Source: an uncultured Haemophilus sp. | Lineage (GTDB): Bacteria > Pseudomonadota > Gammaproteobacteria > Enterobacterales > Pasteurellaceae | Reading direction: 5' to 3' | DNA length: 51,580 nucleotides | Assembly (NCBI RefSeq): GCF_905207935.1 | Contig: NZ_CAJLNI010000003.1 | Coordinates: 1-51,580 of the forward strand | Shown: positions 16,695 to 24,554 of the stretch, piece by piece | How positions within the stretch are numbered: the first letter of the stretch is position 1 | How the letters are laid out: every line of letters begins with the position of its first letter | Notes under the pieces: generated by a model | Databases searched by the model: none | Told to the model about the DNA's origin: nothing | What the model saw: the letters and a program-made list of their open reading frames with translations, nothing else | Translations under genes and position numbers: made by a program

Positions 16695-18233
16695 CTAAAT
16701 AGGAAGAATTAAGCCAAGGTTCGCAAGCAAAATTGTCATATCTGGTAAGATAAATTCGATGGCAAGGAAACCCACCACGGTTAATACGATGGTGTAAGGC
16801 AATGCCATATAGACCATTCTACCATAGGAAAGTTTAATTAACGGTGCAAGAGAGGATGTCAGTAAGAACAAGAATGCGGCTTGACCGTTTGGTGTCGCAA
16901 CAGAAGGTAAGTTTGTACCTGTATTGATTGCGACCGCAAGTAATTCAAATTGGTGTGGTGCAATTGCTCCAGCTGTAAGCGCATTTTTCGCTTCATTGAT
17001 GTAAACCGTTGCAACGAATACGTTATCAGAAATTGCAGAAAGTAAACCGTTGAAACCATAGAATAAGGCTAACTGAGTTTTCTCTTCTGCACCTAATACG
17101 AAGTGAATAATTGGCGCAAAGAGTTTTTGATCGATAATCACTGCAACGATAGAGAAGAATACCACTAATAATGCAGTGAAAGGTAAGCTTTCTTGGAATG
17201 ATTTACCAATCGCGTGTTCATCTGTAACGCCGGTAAAGGTAGTCGCAAGAATAATCACACTTAAACCGATTAGACCAACAGCGGCTAAGTGGAAGGCTAG
17301 ACCTAAGATTAACCAAATCGCGATAAGACCTTGAACAGAAAGACGTACTTTATCTTGTTTAGACATTTTTTGTGTATTTTCACGATCTAAATCAGCCAAG
17401 ATTTTCCATACTTCTTCTGGTAATTTTTCGCCATAGCCGAACACTTTAAATTTTTCCACTAAAACACAAGTGAGTAATCCACAGATAAAGACCGGAATGG
17501 TCACTGGCGCCATACGGAAGAAGAATTCAATGAAGTTCCATTTTGCTTGTTCTGCAATAATCAGGTTTTGTGGTTCACCCACCATGGTCATCACACCACC
17601 TAGTGCTGTCCCCACACCTGCATGCATCATTAAGCTACGTAAGAAAGAACGGAATTTTTCGAGAGTTTCATGATTTTTAATTTTGTTATCATCAGAAATA
17701 TCAACTGCATCTTGTAGTGTTTTACCGGATGCGACTTTGTGATAAACCCCATAGAAACCCATAGCTACGCTGATAATTACTGCAACAACAGTAAGTGCAT
17801 CTAAGAAAGCTGAAAGAAATGCAGCACTAAAACAGAACGCGACAGAAAGGACGATTTTAGAACGGATACGGACTAATAATTTGGTGAACACATAAAGCAA
17901 AAGTTGCTTCATAAAGTAAATACCAGCCACCATAAAGATTAAAAGTAAAACGACTTCAAAGTTTGCCACGATCTCCGCTTTCACGTGTTCGGCATTCGTC
18001 ATGCCAATGGCAATGGCTTCAAATGCTAATAAACCACCTGGTTGGAGAGGGTAGCATTTTAATGCCATGGCTAGGGTGAAAATAAACTCAGCCACGAGTA
18101 CCCAACCCGCCACAAATGGGCTTACCCAAAAGAATAAAATTGGGTTAATTACCAAGAAGGCAATAATAGTTAATTTATACCAATCAGGACTCGAGCCCAG
18201 AAAGTTTTTCATAAATGCTTGTGTGTAAGTCAT
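16695..18233 (-). CDS. nhaB: Na+/H+ antiporter NhaB
   Basis: NhaB is an electrogenic sodium/proton antiporter of the inner membrane, 512 residues with roughly a dozen hydrophobic segments. It starts MTYTQAFMKNFLGSSPDWYK. Strong NhaB blocks include GGVMTMVGEPQNLIIAEQAKWNFIEFF and FVATVYINEAKNALTAGAI with NTGTNLPSVATPNGQAAFLFLLTS. It is divergent from fadR, a conserved arrangement in enterobacteria, and probably cotranscribed with dsbB. Confidence 0.96.
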   Translation of the reverse strand: MTYTQAFMKNFLGSSPDWYKLTIIAFLVINPILFFWVSPFVAGWVLVAEFIFTLAMALKCYPLQPGGLLAFEAIAIGMTNAEHVKAEIVANFEVVLLLIFMVAGIYFMKQLLLYVFTKLLVRIRSKIVLSVAFCFSAAFLSAFLDALTVVAVIISVAMGFYGVYHKVASGKTLQDAVDISDDNKIKNHETLEKFRSFLRSLMMHAGVGTALGGVMTMVGEPQNLIIAEQAKWNFIEFFFRMAPVTIPVFICGLLTCVLVEKFKVFGYGEKLPEEVWKILADLDRENTQKMSKQDKVRLSVQGLIAIWLILGLAFHLAAVGLIGLSVIILATTFTGVTDEHAIGKSFQESLPFTALLVVFFSIVAVIIDQKLFAPIIHFVLGAEEKTQLALFYGFNGLLSAISDNVFVATVYINEAKNALTAGAIAPHQFELLAVAINTGTNLPSVATPNGQAAFLFLLTSSLAPLIKLSYGRMVYMALPYTIVLTVVGFLAIEFILPDMTILLANLGLILPI

Positions 18234-18366
18234 ATTGAACTCCGTTTTTTATAGTCCTATCATTGTAATATATACTGCTTTAAAGGATAATAGACCAGTT
18301 AAAGATTTATTCAATAAATCACATTTTTTTGATCTTTTTAGACTTTTTTATATTTATTTCATACTC

Positions 18367-19095
18367 ATGCAAACAGATAATACCCTTTTACGGGCTCAAA
18401 GCCCAGCCGCGCTTGCCGAAGAATATATTGTTAGAAGTATTTGGGATGATGTATTTCCCGCCGGCACCAATCTTCCTTCTGAGCGTGATTTAGCTGATAA
18501 AATCGGCGTAACACGCACCACATTACGTGAAGTATTACAGCGTTTGGCTCGTGATGGCTGGCTTACCATTCAACACGGCAAGCCGACAAAAGTCAATGAT
18601 ATTTGGGATACAGCTGGTCCAAGCATCATTGAAACCTTAATTACCTTAGATCGCCAAAGTGCGCCGTTAATTATTGAAAATATGTTGTCATTGCGTAGTC
18701 GCATGTCAGAATCTTATATTTATGAGGCAGTAAAAAATTCACCTAAAGCCTCAGCTGCCTTGTTCAAAGGAATGGATGCTTTAGAGAATACCGCTGAAAG
18801 CTACATGGAATTTGACTATGCCTTATTTCGTCAGTTTACCGTAATGGCTAATAAACCTTTCTATCGTTTAATTTTCAATAGCTTACGTGGGGTTTATCAT
18901 AAAATTGGTTTGTTATTCTTTAGTGACGAAAAACATCGCCAAGTGACACATGATTTTTATGTGGAATTGCGTGATATTTGTGAAAAAGGTCAATCTGATT
19001 TAGTGGTGGAATGTATTCGTAAACACAAGCAAGTTACTTCCGCCTACTGGCGAGCCATTTTAGAAAGTTTGCCAAAAGATTTAACAACAGAATAA
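18367..19095 (+). CDS. fadR: Fatty-acid metabolism regulator FadR
   Basis: FadR is a GntR-family regulator that senses long-chain acyl-CoA, represses fatty-acid degradation and activates unsaturated fatty-acid synthesis. The start at 18367 gives MQTDNTLLRAQSPAALAEEYIVRSIW, which fits the family; 242 residues against about 239 in E. coli. The winged HTH is LPSERDLADKIGVTRTTLREVLQRLARDGWL (about residues 32-60). The C-terminal acyl-CoA domain follows (FDYALFRQFTVMANKPFY...GLLFFSDEKHRQ). An open frame extends 44 codons upstream, but that part has no family resemblance. Confidence 0.95.
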   Translation: MQTDNTLLRAQSPAALAEEYIVRSIWDDVFPAGTNLPSERDLADKIGVTRTTLREVLQRLARDGWLTIQHGKPTKVNDIWDTAGPSIIETLITLDRQSAPLIIENMLSLRSRMSESYIYEAVKNSPKASAALFKGMDALENTAESYMEFDYALFRQFTVMANKPFYRLIFNSLRGVYHKIGLLFFSDEKHRQVTHDFYVELRDICEKGQSDLVVECIRKHKQVTSAYWRAILESLPKDLTTE

Positions 19096-19100
19096 TATTA

Positions 19101-19132
19101 AAAGTGCGGTTGAAAATGACCGCACTTTTTCC
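19101..19132 (+). terminator. Terminator made of an inverted pair of uptake signals after fadR
   Basis: AAAGTGCGGT (19101-19110) and ACCGCACTTT (19119-19128) are two full Haemophilus uptake signals in inverted orientation, forming a 10-bp stem with an 8-base loop and T-run just past the fadR stop. Confidence 0.9.
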
Positions 19133-19153
19133 TTATATCAAGAACTCAATACT

Positions 19154-19888
19154 ATGCGTATTCCAAGAATTTATCATCCAGAATCCCTTAAAAATCAATC
19201 TACTTGCCAACTTTCAGAGGATGCGGCTAATCACGTAGGACGAGTACTTCGCATGACTGAAGGTGAGCAAATTGAATTATTTGATGGAAGTAATCATATT
19301 TATCCAGCGAAAATTATTGAAGCGAGCAAAAAAAACGTTAAGGTGGACATTCTTGGTTGTGAATTGAGTGATAAAGAGTCGAATTTATCGATTCATTTAG
19401 GGCAGGTTATTTCACGCGGCGATCGAATGGAATTTACCATTCAAAAGTCCGTAGAGTTGGGCGTGAATGTGATTACACCATTATGGTCAGAACGCTGTGG
19501 CGTGAAGTTGGATGGTGAACGTATGGATAAGAAAATCCAACAATGGCAAAAAATTGCCATTGCGGCTTGTGAACAATGTGGCCGTAATGTTGTGCCAGAA
19601 ATTCGCCCTTTGATGAAGCTACAAGATTGGTGTGCTGAAAATGATGGCGCATTGAAATTGAATTTACATCCAAGAGCCCAATATTCAATAAAAACCTTGC
19701 CTTCCATTCCAAAAGAAGGTGTTCGTTTGCTTATTGGTTCAGAAGGTGGTTTATCACCTCAAGAAATCGCTCAAACTGAACAACAAGGATTTACTGAGAT
19801 TTTATTAGGAAAGCGTGTGTTACGTACAGAAACAGCCTCTTTAGCGGCGATTAGTGCGTTGCAAATTTGTTTTGGAGATTTGGGATAA
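19154..19888 (+). CDS. rsmE: 16S rRNA (uracil-1498-N3)-methyltransferase RsmE
   Basis: RsmE is a SPOUT-class methyltransferase modifying U1498 of 16S rRNA. It starts MRIPRIYHPESLKN. The N-terminal PUA-like domain (NHVGRVLRMTEGEQIELFDG) is followed by the knot region with RLLIGSEGGLSPQEI and GKRVLRTETASLAAISALQ, which bind SAM. Length 244 is normal. Its stop codon overlaps the start of yqgE (TAATG), giving the conserved operon rsmE-yqgE-ruvX. Confidence 0.96.
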   Translation: MRIPRIYHPESLKNQSTCQLSEDAANHVGRVLRMTEGEQIELFDGSNHIYPAKIIEASKKNVKVDILGCELSDKESNLSIHLGQVISRGDRMEFTIQKSVELGVNVITPLWSERCGVKLDGERMDKKIQQWQKIAIAACEQCGRNVVPEIRPLMKLQDWCAENDGALKLNLHPRAQYSIKTLPSIPKEGVRLLIGSEGGLSPQEIAQTEQQGFTEILLGKRVLRTETASLAAISALQICFGDLG

Positions 19889-20448
19889 TGATGGATTTAC
19901 AAGGGCAATTTTTAATTGCGATGCCACAGTTGGAGGATTATTTCCAAAATACCGTGGTGTATATGTGTGAGCATAATGAGCAAGGCTCAATGGGCTTAGT
20001 GATTAATCAACCCACTGATTTAAGCATTGCTGAGTTGTATTCAAAAATGAATTTTATGATGAAAAATGACCGCACTTTTAGCAATGAACTTGTGCTTGCA
20101 GGTGGTCCAGTGCATTCTGAGCGTGGTTTTATTCTGCATAAGAAAACCGCTAAAGAATTTGAGCATAGTTATAAAATTACCGATGAGATGTTTCTCACCA
20201 CTTCGGCAGATATTGTGGAAACCTTTGGTTCAGAGGATGCGCCCGAAAAATATCTTGTTGCGCTCGGTTGTGCAAGTTGGACAGCTGGACAACTGGAACA
20301 AGAGATTGCGGATAATGCGTGGTTAGTTGCGCCTGCGTCAGATACTATTTTATTTGAAACTATTTATGAAGATCGTTATCCTGCAGCGAATCAATTATTG
20401 GGGATTAATCCTCATAATTTTGTCTTTTCACAAGTAGGGCATAGTTAA
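19888..20448 (+). CDS. yqgE: YqgE/AlgH family protein
   Basis: This is a member of the AlgH/YqgE family, of uncertain biochemical function. It is 186 residues, starting MMDLQGQFLIAMPQLEDYFQNTVVYMCEHNEQGSMGLVINQP. The family blocks LAGGPVHSERGFILH and LVALGCASWTAGQLEQEI are present. The ATG at 19888 shares a base with the rsmE stop codon; the ATG at 19891 is an equally possible start. The stop overlaps the ruvX start in the same way, indicating translational coupling across the three genes. Confidence 0.93.
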   Translation: MMDLQGQFLIAMPQLEDYFQNTVVYMCEHNEQGSMGLVINQPTDLSIAELYSKMNFMMKNDRTFSNELVLAGGPVHSERGFILHKKTAKEFEHSYKITDEMFLTTSADIVETFGSEDAPEKYLVALGCASWTAGQLEQEIADNAWLVAPASDTILFETIYEDRYPAANQLLGINPHNFVFSQVGHS

Positions 20449-20867
20449 TGGGCATCACGGCAATCGCGTTTGATTTCGGCACAAAAAGTATCGGTTGTGC
20501 GGTCGGGCAAAGTATCACAGGTACGGCGCAAGCTTTGCCTGCATTTAAAGCGCAAGATGGAATCCCCAATTGGGATGCTATTGAAAAATGCCTAAAGGAT
20601 TGGAAGCCCGATGTCATTGTGGTGGGATTACCTTTAAACATGGATGGAACCGAGCAAGATTTAACACTTCGTGCGAAAAAATTTGCTAATCGCTTAAATG
20701 GTCGTTTCGGTATCAAAGTAGAACTGCAAGATGAGCGCTTAACGACGGTTTCTGCTCGAGATGAAATTTTCCAACGTGGCGGTTATCGAGCGCTCAATAA
20801 AGGCAAAGTAGATGGGATTTCCGCTTGCTTGATTTTAGAAAGTTGGTTCGAAAACTATTCAGAATAA
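20448..20867 (+). CDS. ruvX: RuvX/YqgF-family pre-16S rRNA nuclease
   Basis: RuvX is an RNase H-fold nuclease implicated in 16S rRNA 5'-end maturation (YqgF). It is 139 residues: MGITAIAFDFGTKSIGCAVG contains the first catalytic Asp; VIVVGLPLNMDGTEQDLTLRA and LQDERLTTVSA follow, then the C-terminal KVDGISACLILESWF with the last acidic residue. It is last in the rsmE-yqgE-ruvX operon, followed at once by a terminator. Confidence 0.95.
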   Translation: MGITAIAFDFGTKSIGCAVGQSITGTAQALPAFKAQDGIPNWDAIEKCLKDWKPDVIVVGLPLNMDGTEQDLTLRAKKFANRLNGRFGIKVELQDERLTTVSARDEIFQRGGYRALNKGKVDGISACLILESWFENYSE

Positions 20868-20876
20868 GCCAAAAAT

Positions 20877-20902
20877 AAACCGCACTTTAAGGTGCGGTTT
20901 GC
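20877..20902. terminator. Terminator between ruvX and pgeF
   Basis: AAACCGCAC / GTGCGGTTT stem with a 6-base loop. The left arm is an uptake signal; the right arm is a one-base variant. The A/T flanks suit both converging genes. Confidence 0.8.
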
Positions 20903-20915
20903 TGTATTGATAGGT

Positions 20916-21653
20916 TTATTTTTTTATCCAAATCAGACTCGCCATTCTTCCTGTTTTGCCATCTCGACGATAGGAAAAGAAGCGCTCTTTTTCATTGAAT
21001 GTGCAATGCTCCCCACCGTAAATTTGGGTAATCCCTAATTTGTTGAGGCGTTGTGTGGCGATTTGATAAAGATTGCCGAGGTATTTTCCTACTTCATTCG
21101 GATCTGGTCGAAAAGCCGTTTCTGCAATCGGGTCAAACGCCATAAATTGCTCAATCACTTCTTTACCAACTTGGAATGCATTAGGGCCGATAGCAGGCCC
21201 AAACCACGCAATAATCTCTTCGGAGGCAGATTGGAAACATTTCACGGTTTCTTCTAATACACCATCACAGAGCCCACGCCAGCCCGCATGTACCGCAGCC
21301 ACTTCAGTCCCTTGCTTATTAGTGAATAAAACCGGTAAGCAATCAGCCGTCATCACTAAACATACTTGGTTCGGTTGATTGGTGTAAACCGCATCAGCCT
21401 CTAAATCATTGCCTTCATAAGGCAGCGTAATTACACGAGTGCTGTGCGTTTGAGTTAAAAACAACGGGAAATGTGGCAGATTAAATTTTTCGACCAATAA
21501 AGTGCGGTTAGTTTTGACCGCACTTTTATCATCTTCAACATGATCACCTAAATTAAAACTATCGAAAGGCGGCAGGCTTACACCACCTTCTCTTGTGGTT
21601 GTAAAAGCTTGGATATGTGGTGGAACATTCCAGTTTGGAACAATGGTTTTCAT
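20916..21653 (-). CDS. pgeF: Multi-copper/laccase-domain protein PgeF (YfiH), peptidoglycan editing factor
   Basis: PgeF is a DUF152-family cytoplasmic protein; E. coli YfiH prevents misincorporation of L-serine into peptidoglycan precursors, and relatives have purine nucleoside phosphorylase activity. The 245 residues show the zinc/active-site motifs THSTRVI, MTADCLPVLF and AAVHAGWRGL. An inverted pair of uptake signals (21499-21526) is inside the coding sequence, encoding the segment around DKSAVKTNRTL. It follows rluD by one base on the same strand and is probably translationally coupled. Confidence 0.92.
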   Translation of the reverse strand: MKTIVPNWNVPPHIQAFTTTREGGVSLPPFDSFNLGDHVEDDKSAVKTNRTLLVEKFNLPHFPLFLTQTHSTRVITLPYEGNDLEADAVYTNQPNQVCLVMTADCLPVLFTNKQGTEVAAVHAGWRGLCDGVLEETVKCFQSASEEIIAWFGPAIGPNAFQVGKEVIEQFMAFDPIAETAFRPDPNEVGKYLGNLYQIATQRLNKLGITQIYGGEHCTFNEKERFFSYRRDGKTGRMASLIWIKK

Positions 21654-21654
21654 C

Positions 21655-22629
21655 TTAATAATCCAATTCGTCTTTATGTTCGAGGTAATCCGCTTTTAAG
21701 GCATGCAGTAATTCGACAAAGTCATCTGGTAATGGGGCATACCATTCCATCATTTCACCTGTAATCGGGTGAGCTAAACGCAACATGACCGCATGTAAGG
21801 CTTGGCGTTTAAAATTGCGTAGCACCTCAGTGAAAGCTTCGCTTGCATTTTTAGGTGGACGAGGACGACCACCATAAGTTTGATCGCCTAATAATGGATG
21901 TGCAATATGCGCCATGTGCACACGAATTTGGTGAGTGCGACCCGTTTCTAAACGTAAGCGTAAACGCGTGTAATTACGGAAATTCTCCATAATACGATAG
22001 TGTGTCACAGCCGGTTTACCCATTGGGTGAACCGCCATCAATGTGCGTTTTGTTGGGTGGCGAGCCATTGGCTGATCTACTGTGCCACCTTTGGTCATAA
22101 TGCCACTCGCAATGGCTTCGTATTCACGAGTGATTTTTCGTTTTTGTAAATCACGCACAAGTTTGGTTTGTGCTGGAATCGTTTTAGCGACAACCATGAG
22201 ACCTGTCGTGTCTTTGTCTAAACGATGCACAATCCCTGCGCGCGGTACTTCGGCAATAGGTGGATAGTGATAGAGTAGCGCGTTAAGTACCGTGCCACTT
22301 GGATTGCCTGCACCAGGATGAACCACGAGATCTTTAGGTTTATTAATCACGATAATATCGTCATCTTCATAAACGATATTGAGCGGAATATTTTGCGGCT
22401 CAAAACGGTTTTCATCTTCCACTTCTACCGAAATTTCAATTTGCTCTCCGCCATAAACTTTTGCACGGGGAATATCGGCAATTTCACCGTTCATTTTTAC
22501 CTGTTTTGCTTCAATCCAGGTTTTTAAACGCGAACGGGAATATTCGGGGAACAACTCTGCGAGGGTTTGGTCTAAACGCTGTCCCATTTGTTCGGGCTGA
22601 ATTTCAGCCGTTAAGGTCATTTGTGGCAT
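21655..22629 (-). CDS. rluD: 23S rRNA pseudouridine synthase RluD
   Basis: RluD makes pseudouridines 1911, 1915 and 1917 in helix 69 of 23S rRNA. It has an N-terminal S4 RNA-binding domain (GQRLDQTLAELFPEYSRSRLKTWIEAKQVKMNG) and a catalytic domain with HRLDKDTTGL, catalytic Asp138, then ARHPTKRTLMAV and GRTHQIRVHMAHIAHPLLGDQTYGG. Length 324 is standard. It is divergent from bamD, as in E. coli, and upstream of pgeF. Confidence 0.97.
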   Translation of the reverse strand: MPQMTLTAEIQPEQMGQRLDQTLAELFPEYSRSRLKTWIEAKQVKMNGEIADIPRAKVYGGEQIEISVEVEDENRFEPQNIPLNIVYEDDDIIVINKPKDLVVHPGAGNPSGTVLNALLYHYPPIAEVPRAGIVHRLDKDTTGLMVVAKTIPAQTKLVRDLQKRKITREYEAIASGIMTKGGTVDQPMARHPTKRTLMAVHPMGKPAVTHYRIMENFRNYTRLRLRLETGRTHQIRVHMAHIAHPLLGDQTYGGRPRPPKNASEAFTEVLRNFKRQALHAVMLRLAHPITGEMMEWYAPLPDDFVELLHALKADYLEHKDELDY

Positions 22630-22738
22630 AAAAAATCCATCTAAAAATTTAAAAAGTTGGCTTATTGTGTAATGTTCTATACAATATTCGTTAATTGTAA
22701 CTTATTTATTGATTTTCGTAAAAATTAAGGAAAAAAGA

Positions 22739-23530
22739 ATGCGTAAAATAAAATCTCTCGTGCTTATTGCACTTACCTCATTCGCTATTGCAGCTTGTAG
22801 CAGTGGTAATAAAGAAGTGGAGCAAGCTTCTGTTGATGAGCTTTATGCAAAAGGCGCGGCTGCATTACAAGAAGGAAGCTATTCTGACTCGATTCGTTAT
22901 TTAAAAGCAGCAACAGAGCGTTTTCCTGGTAGTACTTACCAAGAACAAGCAATGCTTGATTTAATTTATGCAAACTATAAAACACAAGATTACACAGCAA
23001 CGTTGGTTACCGTAGATAACTACTTACAGCAATTCCCACAAAGTCCAAACCGTGACTATGCAGTGTATATGGCTGGTTTAACAAACTTAGCAACGGCTGA
23101 TAACATGATCCAAGATTTCTTTGGTATCGATCGTGCAACGCGTGAAACAACTTCAATGAAAACTGCGTTTTCTAACTTCCAAAGCTTAGTGCGTGCGTTC
23201 CCAAATAGTCCATATTCACAAGATGCAGTAGCACGTATGGCGTATATTAAAGATTCATTAGCTCGTCATGAATTAGAAATTGCGAAATTCTATGCAAAAC
23301 GTGATGCGTGGGTGGCGGTATCAAACCGTGTAGTAGGTATGTTGCAACAATATCCGGATGCAAAAGCGACTTATGAAGGTTTATTCTTAATGAAAGAAGC
23401 ATACGAGAAAATGGGTTTACAACAATTAGCGAACCAAACCCAGCAAGTTATCGATGCGAATAAAGATAAACAATTTGCGGAAGTGAAAAAACCGGAAGAG
23501 TCTGATTTAACTCAACCGGTTAAAAAATAA
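22739..23530 (+). CDS. bamD: Outer-membrane assembly lipoprotein BamD (ComL)
   Basis: BamD is an essential TPR lipoprotein of the BAM complex that inserts beta-barrel proteins into the outer membrane. ATG 22739 follows AAGGAAAA and gives a signal peptide MRKIKSLVLIALTSFAIAAC with lipidated Cys20. Five TPR-like units follow (LYAKGAAALQEGSYSDSIRYLKAATERFPGS; YLQQFPQSPNRDYAVYMAGL). Length is 263 residues. A frame 10 codons longer exists but would break the signal peptide layout. Confidence 0.96.
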   Translation: MRKIKSLVLIALTSFAIAACSSGNKEVEQASVDELYAKGAAALQEGSYSDSIRYLKAATERFPGSTYQEQAMLDLIYANYKTQDYTATLVTVDNYLQQFPQSPNRDYAVYMAGLTNLATADNMIQDFFGIDRATRETTSMKTAFSNFQSLVRAFPNSPYSQDAVARMAYIKDSLARHELEIAKFYAKRDAWVAVSNRVVGMLQQYPDAKATYEGLFLMKEAYEKMGLQQLANQTQQVIDANKDKQFAEVKKPEESDLTQPVKK

Positions 23531-23533
23531 TTC

Positions 23534-23553
23534 TCGTCCCTTGTGGGACGAGC
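23534..23553 (+). terminator. Hairpin after bamD, possible terminator
   Basis: Perfect 8-bp stem CTCGTCCC / GGGACGAG with a TTGT loop lies 3 bases after the bamD stop. It has no clear T-run, so it may be an mRNA-stabilising or weak terminating structure. Confidence 0.5.
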
Positions 23554-23623
23554 TTGACTAAGCAAAATTATTCAAATAAAGGCTAGTCAAACTAATCAAA
23601 TTGAGCTAGTATAAATTTAAAAG

Positions 23624-23818
23624 ATTTCCTGGGGTGTTCGTGGATGGGTTATGTCCCTGAGCCGATACTTAGAACTTTATAAATCGGTTTCCCGCCATTG
23701 GTGTGTAGGCTTGACCTTTGACTTTGTCATTGGACTAAAGAAACCTAAAGATGGCCTTACCGATTTCCTTGGACCGTCGGGTTCAAGGACTACTACTCGT
23801 AGCGGCACTCTGGGACCT
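23624..23818 (+). ncRNA. ssrS: 6S RNA
   Basis: 6S RNA binds sigma70 RNA polymerase holoenzyme in stationary phase. Conserved landmarks are the 5' GATTTCCTGGGGTGTTCG, the CCCTGAGCCGATA segment, a central stretch, and 3' GGGTTCAAGGACTAC followed by CGTAGCGGCACTCTGGGACC. The 5' and 3' ends pair (CCTGGGGTG with CACTCTGGG, including G-U pairs). A TATAAAT -10 box at 23610-23616 puts the transcript start at about 23623. fau follows immediately, the conserved ssrS-fau arrangement. Ends are accurate to a few bases. Confidence 0.92.
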
Positions 23819-23845
23819 TCCTTTAAAACCATTCTTTCCAATCGA

Positions 23846-24418
23846 ATGAAATCAACACAGCAAACGCTTCGCAATCAACTCCGTCAACAAATTCGTAAAA
23901 CACGAGCAAATTTGACCGCACTTCAGCAGCAACAGGCGGAAGATTCCATCACTCAACAAGCGCTTGCATTAATTGAAGCACAAAATGCGCAGCATATTGC
24001 CTTGTATGTTTCCTTTGATGGTGAAATCTCTACGGAGAAACTTATCAAAACCCTTTGGGCACAAGATAAACACGTTTATTTGCCGGTGTTGCACCCTTTC
24101 AATCCTAATCATCTTTTGTTCTTACGTTATTTGCCAGATACACCAATGCTGAAAAATAAATTTGGCATTTGGGAGCCAAAACTCAATGTGCAAAACGTAT
24201 TGCCTTTGGATGAATTAGATATTCTTTTTACACCACTTGTCGCTTTTGATAAACAAGGGAATCGTCTTGGCATGGGCGGTGGTTTTTATGATCGTACCTT
24301 ACAAAATTGGCAAAATGCTTCTTTTATTCCTGTGGGATTAGCCCACCAATGTCAGCAAGTCGAACAGCTTCCAACTGAAGCGTGGGACGTGCCTCTTCAC
24401 CGAATTTTAGTTGCTTAA
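23846..24418 (+). CDS. fau: 5-formyltetrahydrofolate cyclo-ligase
   Basis: This enzyme converts 5-formyl-THF to methenyl-THF with ATP (YgfA/MTHFS family). I start at ATG 23846 (MKSTQQTLRNQLRQQIRKTR), giving 190 residues. The longer open frame to the left is 6S RNA sequence and not protein. Family motifs are YVSFDGEISTEKLI, the FGIWEP block, LDILFTPLVAFDKQGNRLGMGGGFYDRTL and PVGLAHQCQQV. It lies about 28 bases after 6S RNA and is likely cotranscribed with it as in E. coli. An uptake signal encodes part of the N-terminus (NLTALQ). Confidence 0.94.
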   Translation: MKSTQQTLRNQLRQQIRKTRANLTALQQQQAEDSITQQALALIEAQNAQHIALYVSFDGEISTEKLIKTLWAQDKHVYLPVLHPFNPNHLLFLRYLPDTPMLKNKFGIWEPKLNVQNVLPLDELDILFTPLVAFDKQGNRLGMGGGFYDRTLQNWQNASFIPVGLAHQCQQVEQLPTEAWDVPLHRILVA

Positions 24419-24472
24419 ACCTATCAAGAAATAGAATTTGATAGAAAAAATTAAAAATTGTTGATTTTTTCT

Positions 24473-24501
24473 CTTGAAATACCAAAAAAGGGTCTTATTT
24501 A
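24473..24501 (+). promoter_or_regulatory. Sigma32-type heat-shock promoter of clpB
   Basis: CTTGAAA (24473-24479) is an exact sigma32 -35 core; TCTTATTTA (24493-24501), 13 bases on, approximates the -10 CCCCATTTA. It is about 54 bases before clpB. Two short dyads (GGGT/ACCC at 24490-24508 and GGGG/CCCC around 24514-24527) lie in the leader. Confidence 0.65.
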
Positions 24502-24554
24502 ATAACCCGTAAAGGGGGATAACCCCAAGAATTTAATCAGGAGAAGATAAGCAT

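Noticed and set aside
18235..18366. 44-codon extension of fadR
   Set aside because: Contains no FadR sequence and covers the nhaB-fadR divergent promoter region.
23651..23845. N-terminal extension of fau
   Set aside because: The extra codons lie in 6S RNA; the family start is at 23846.
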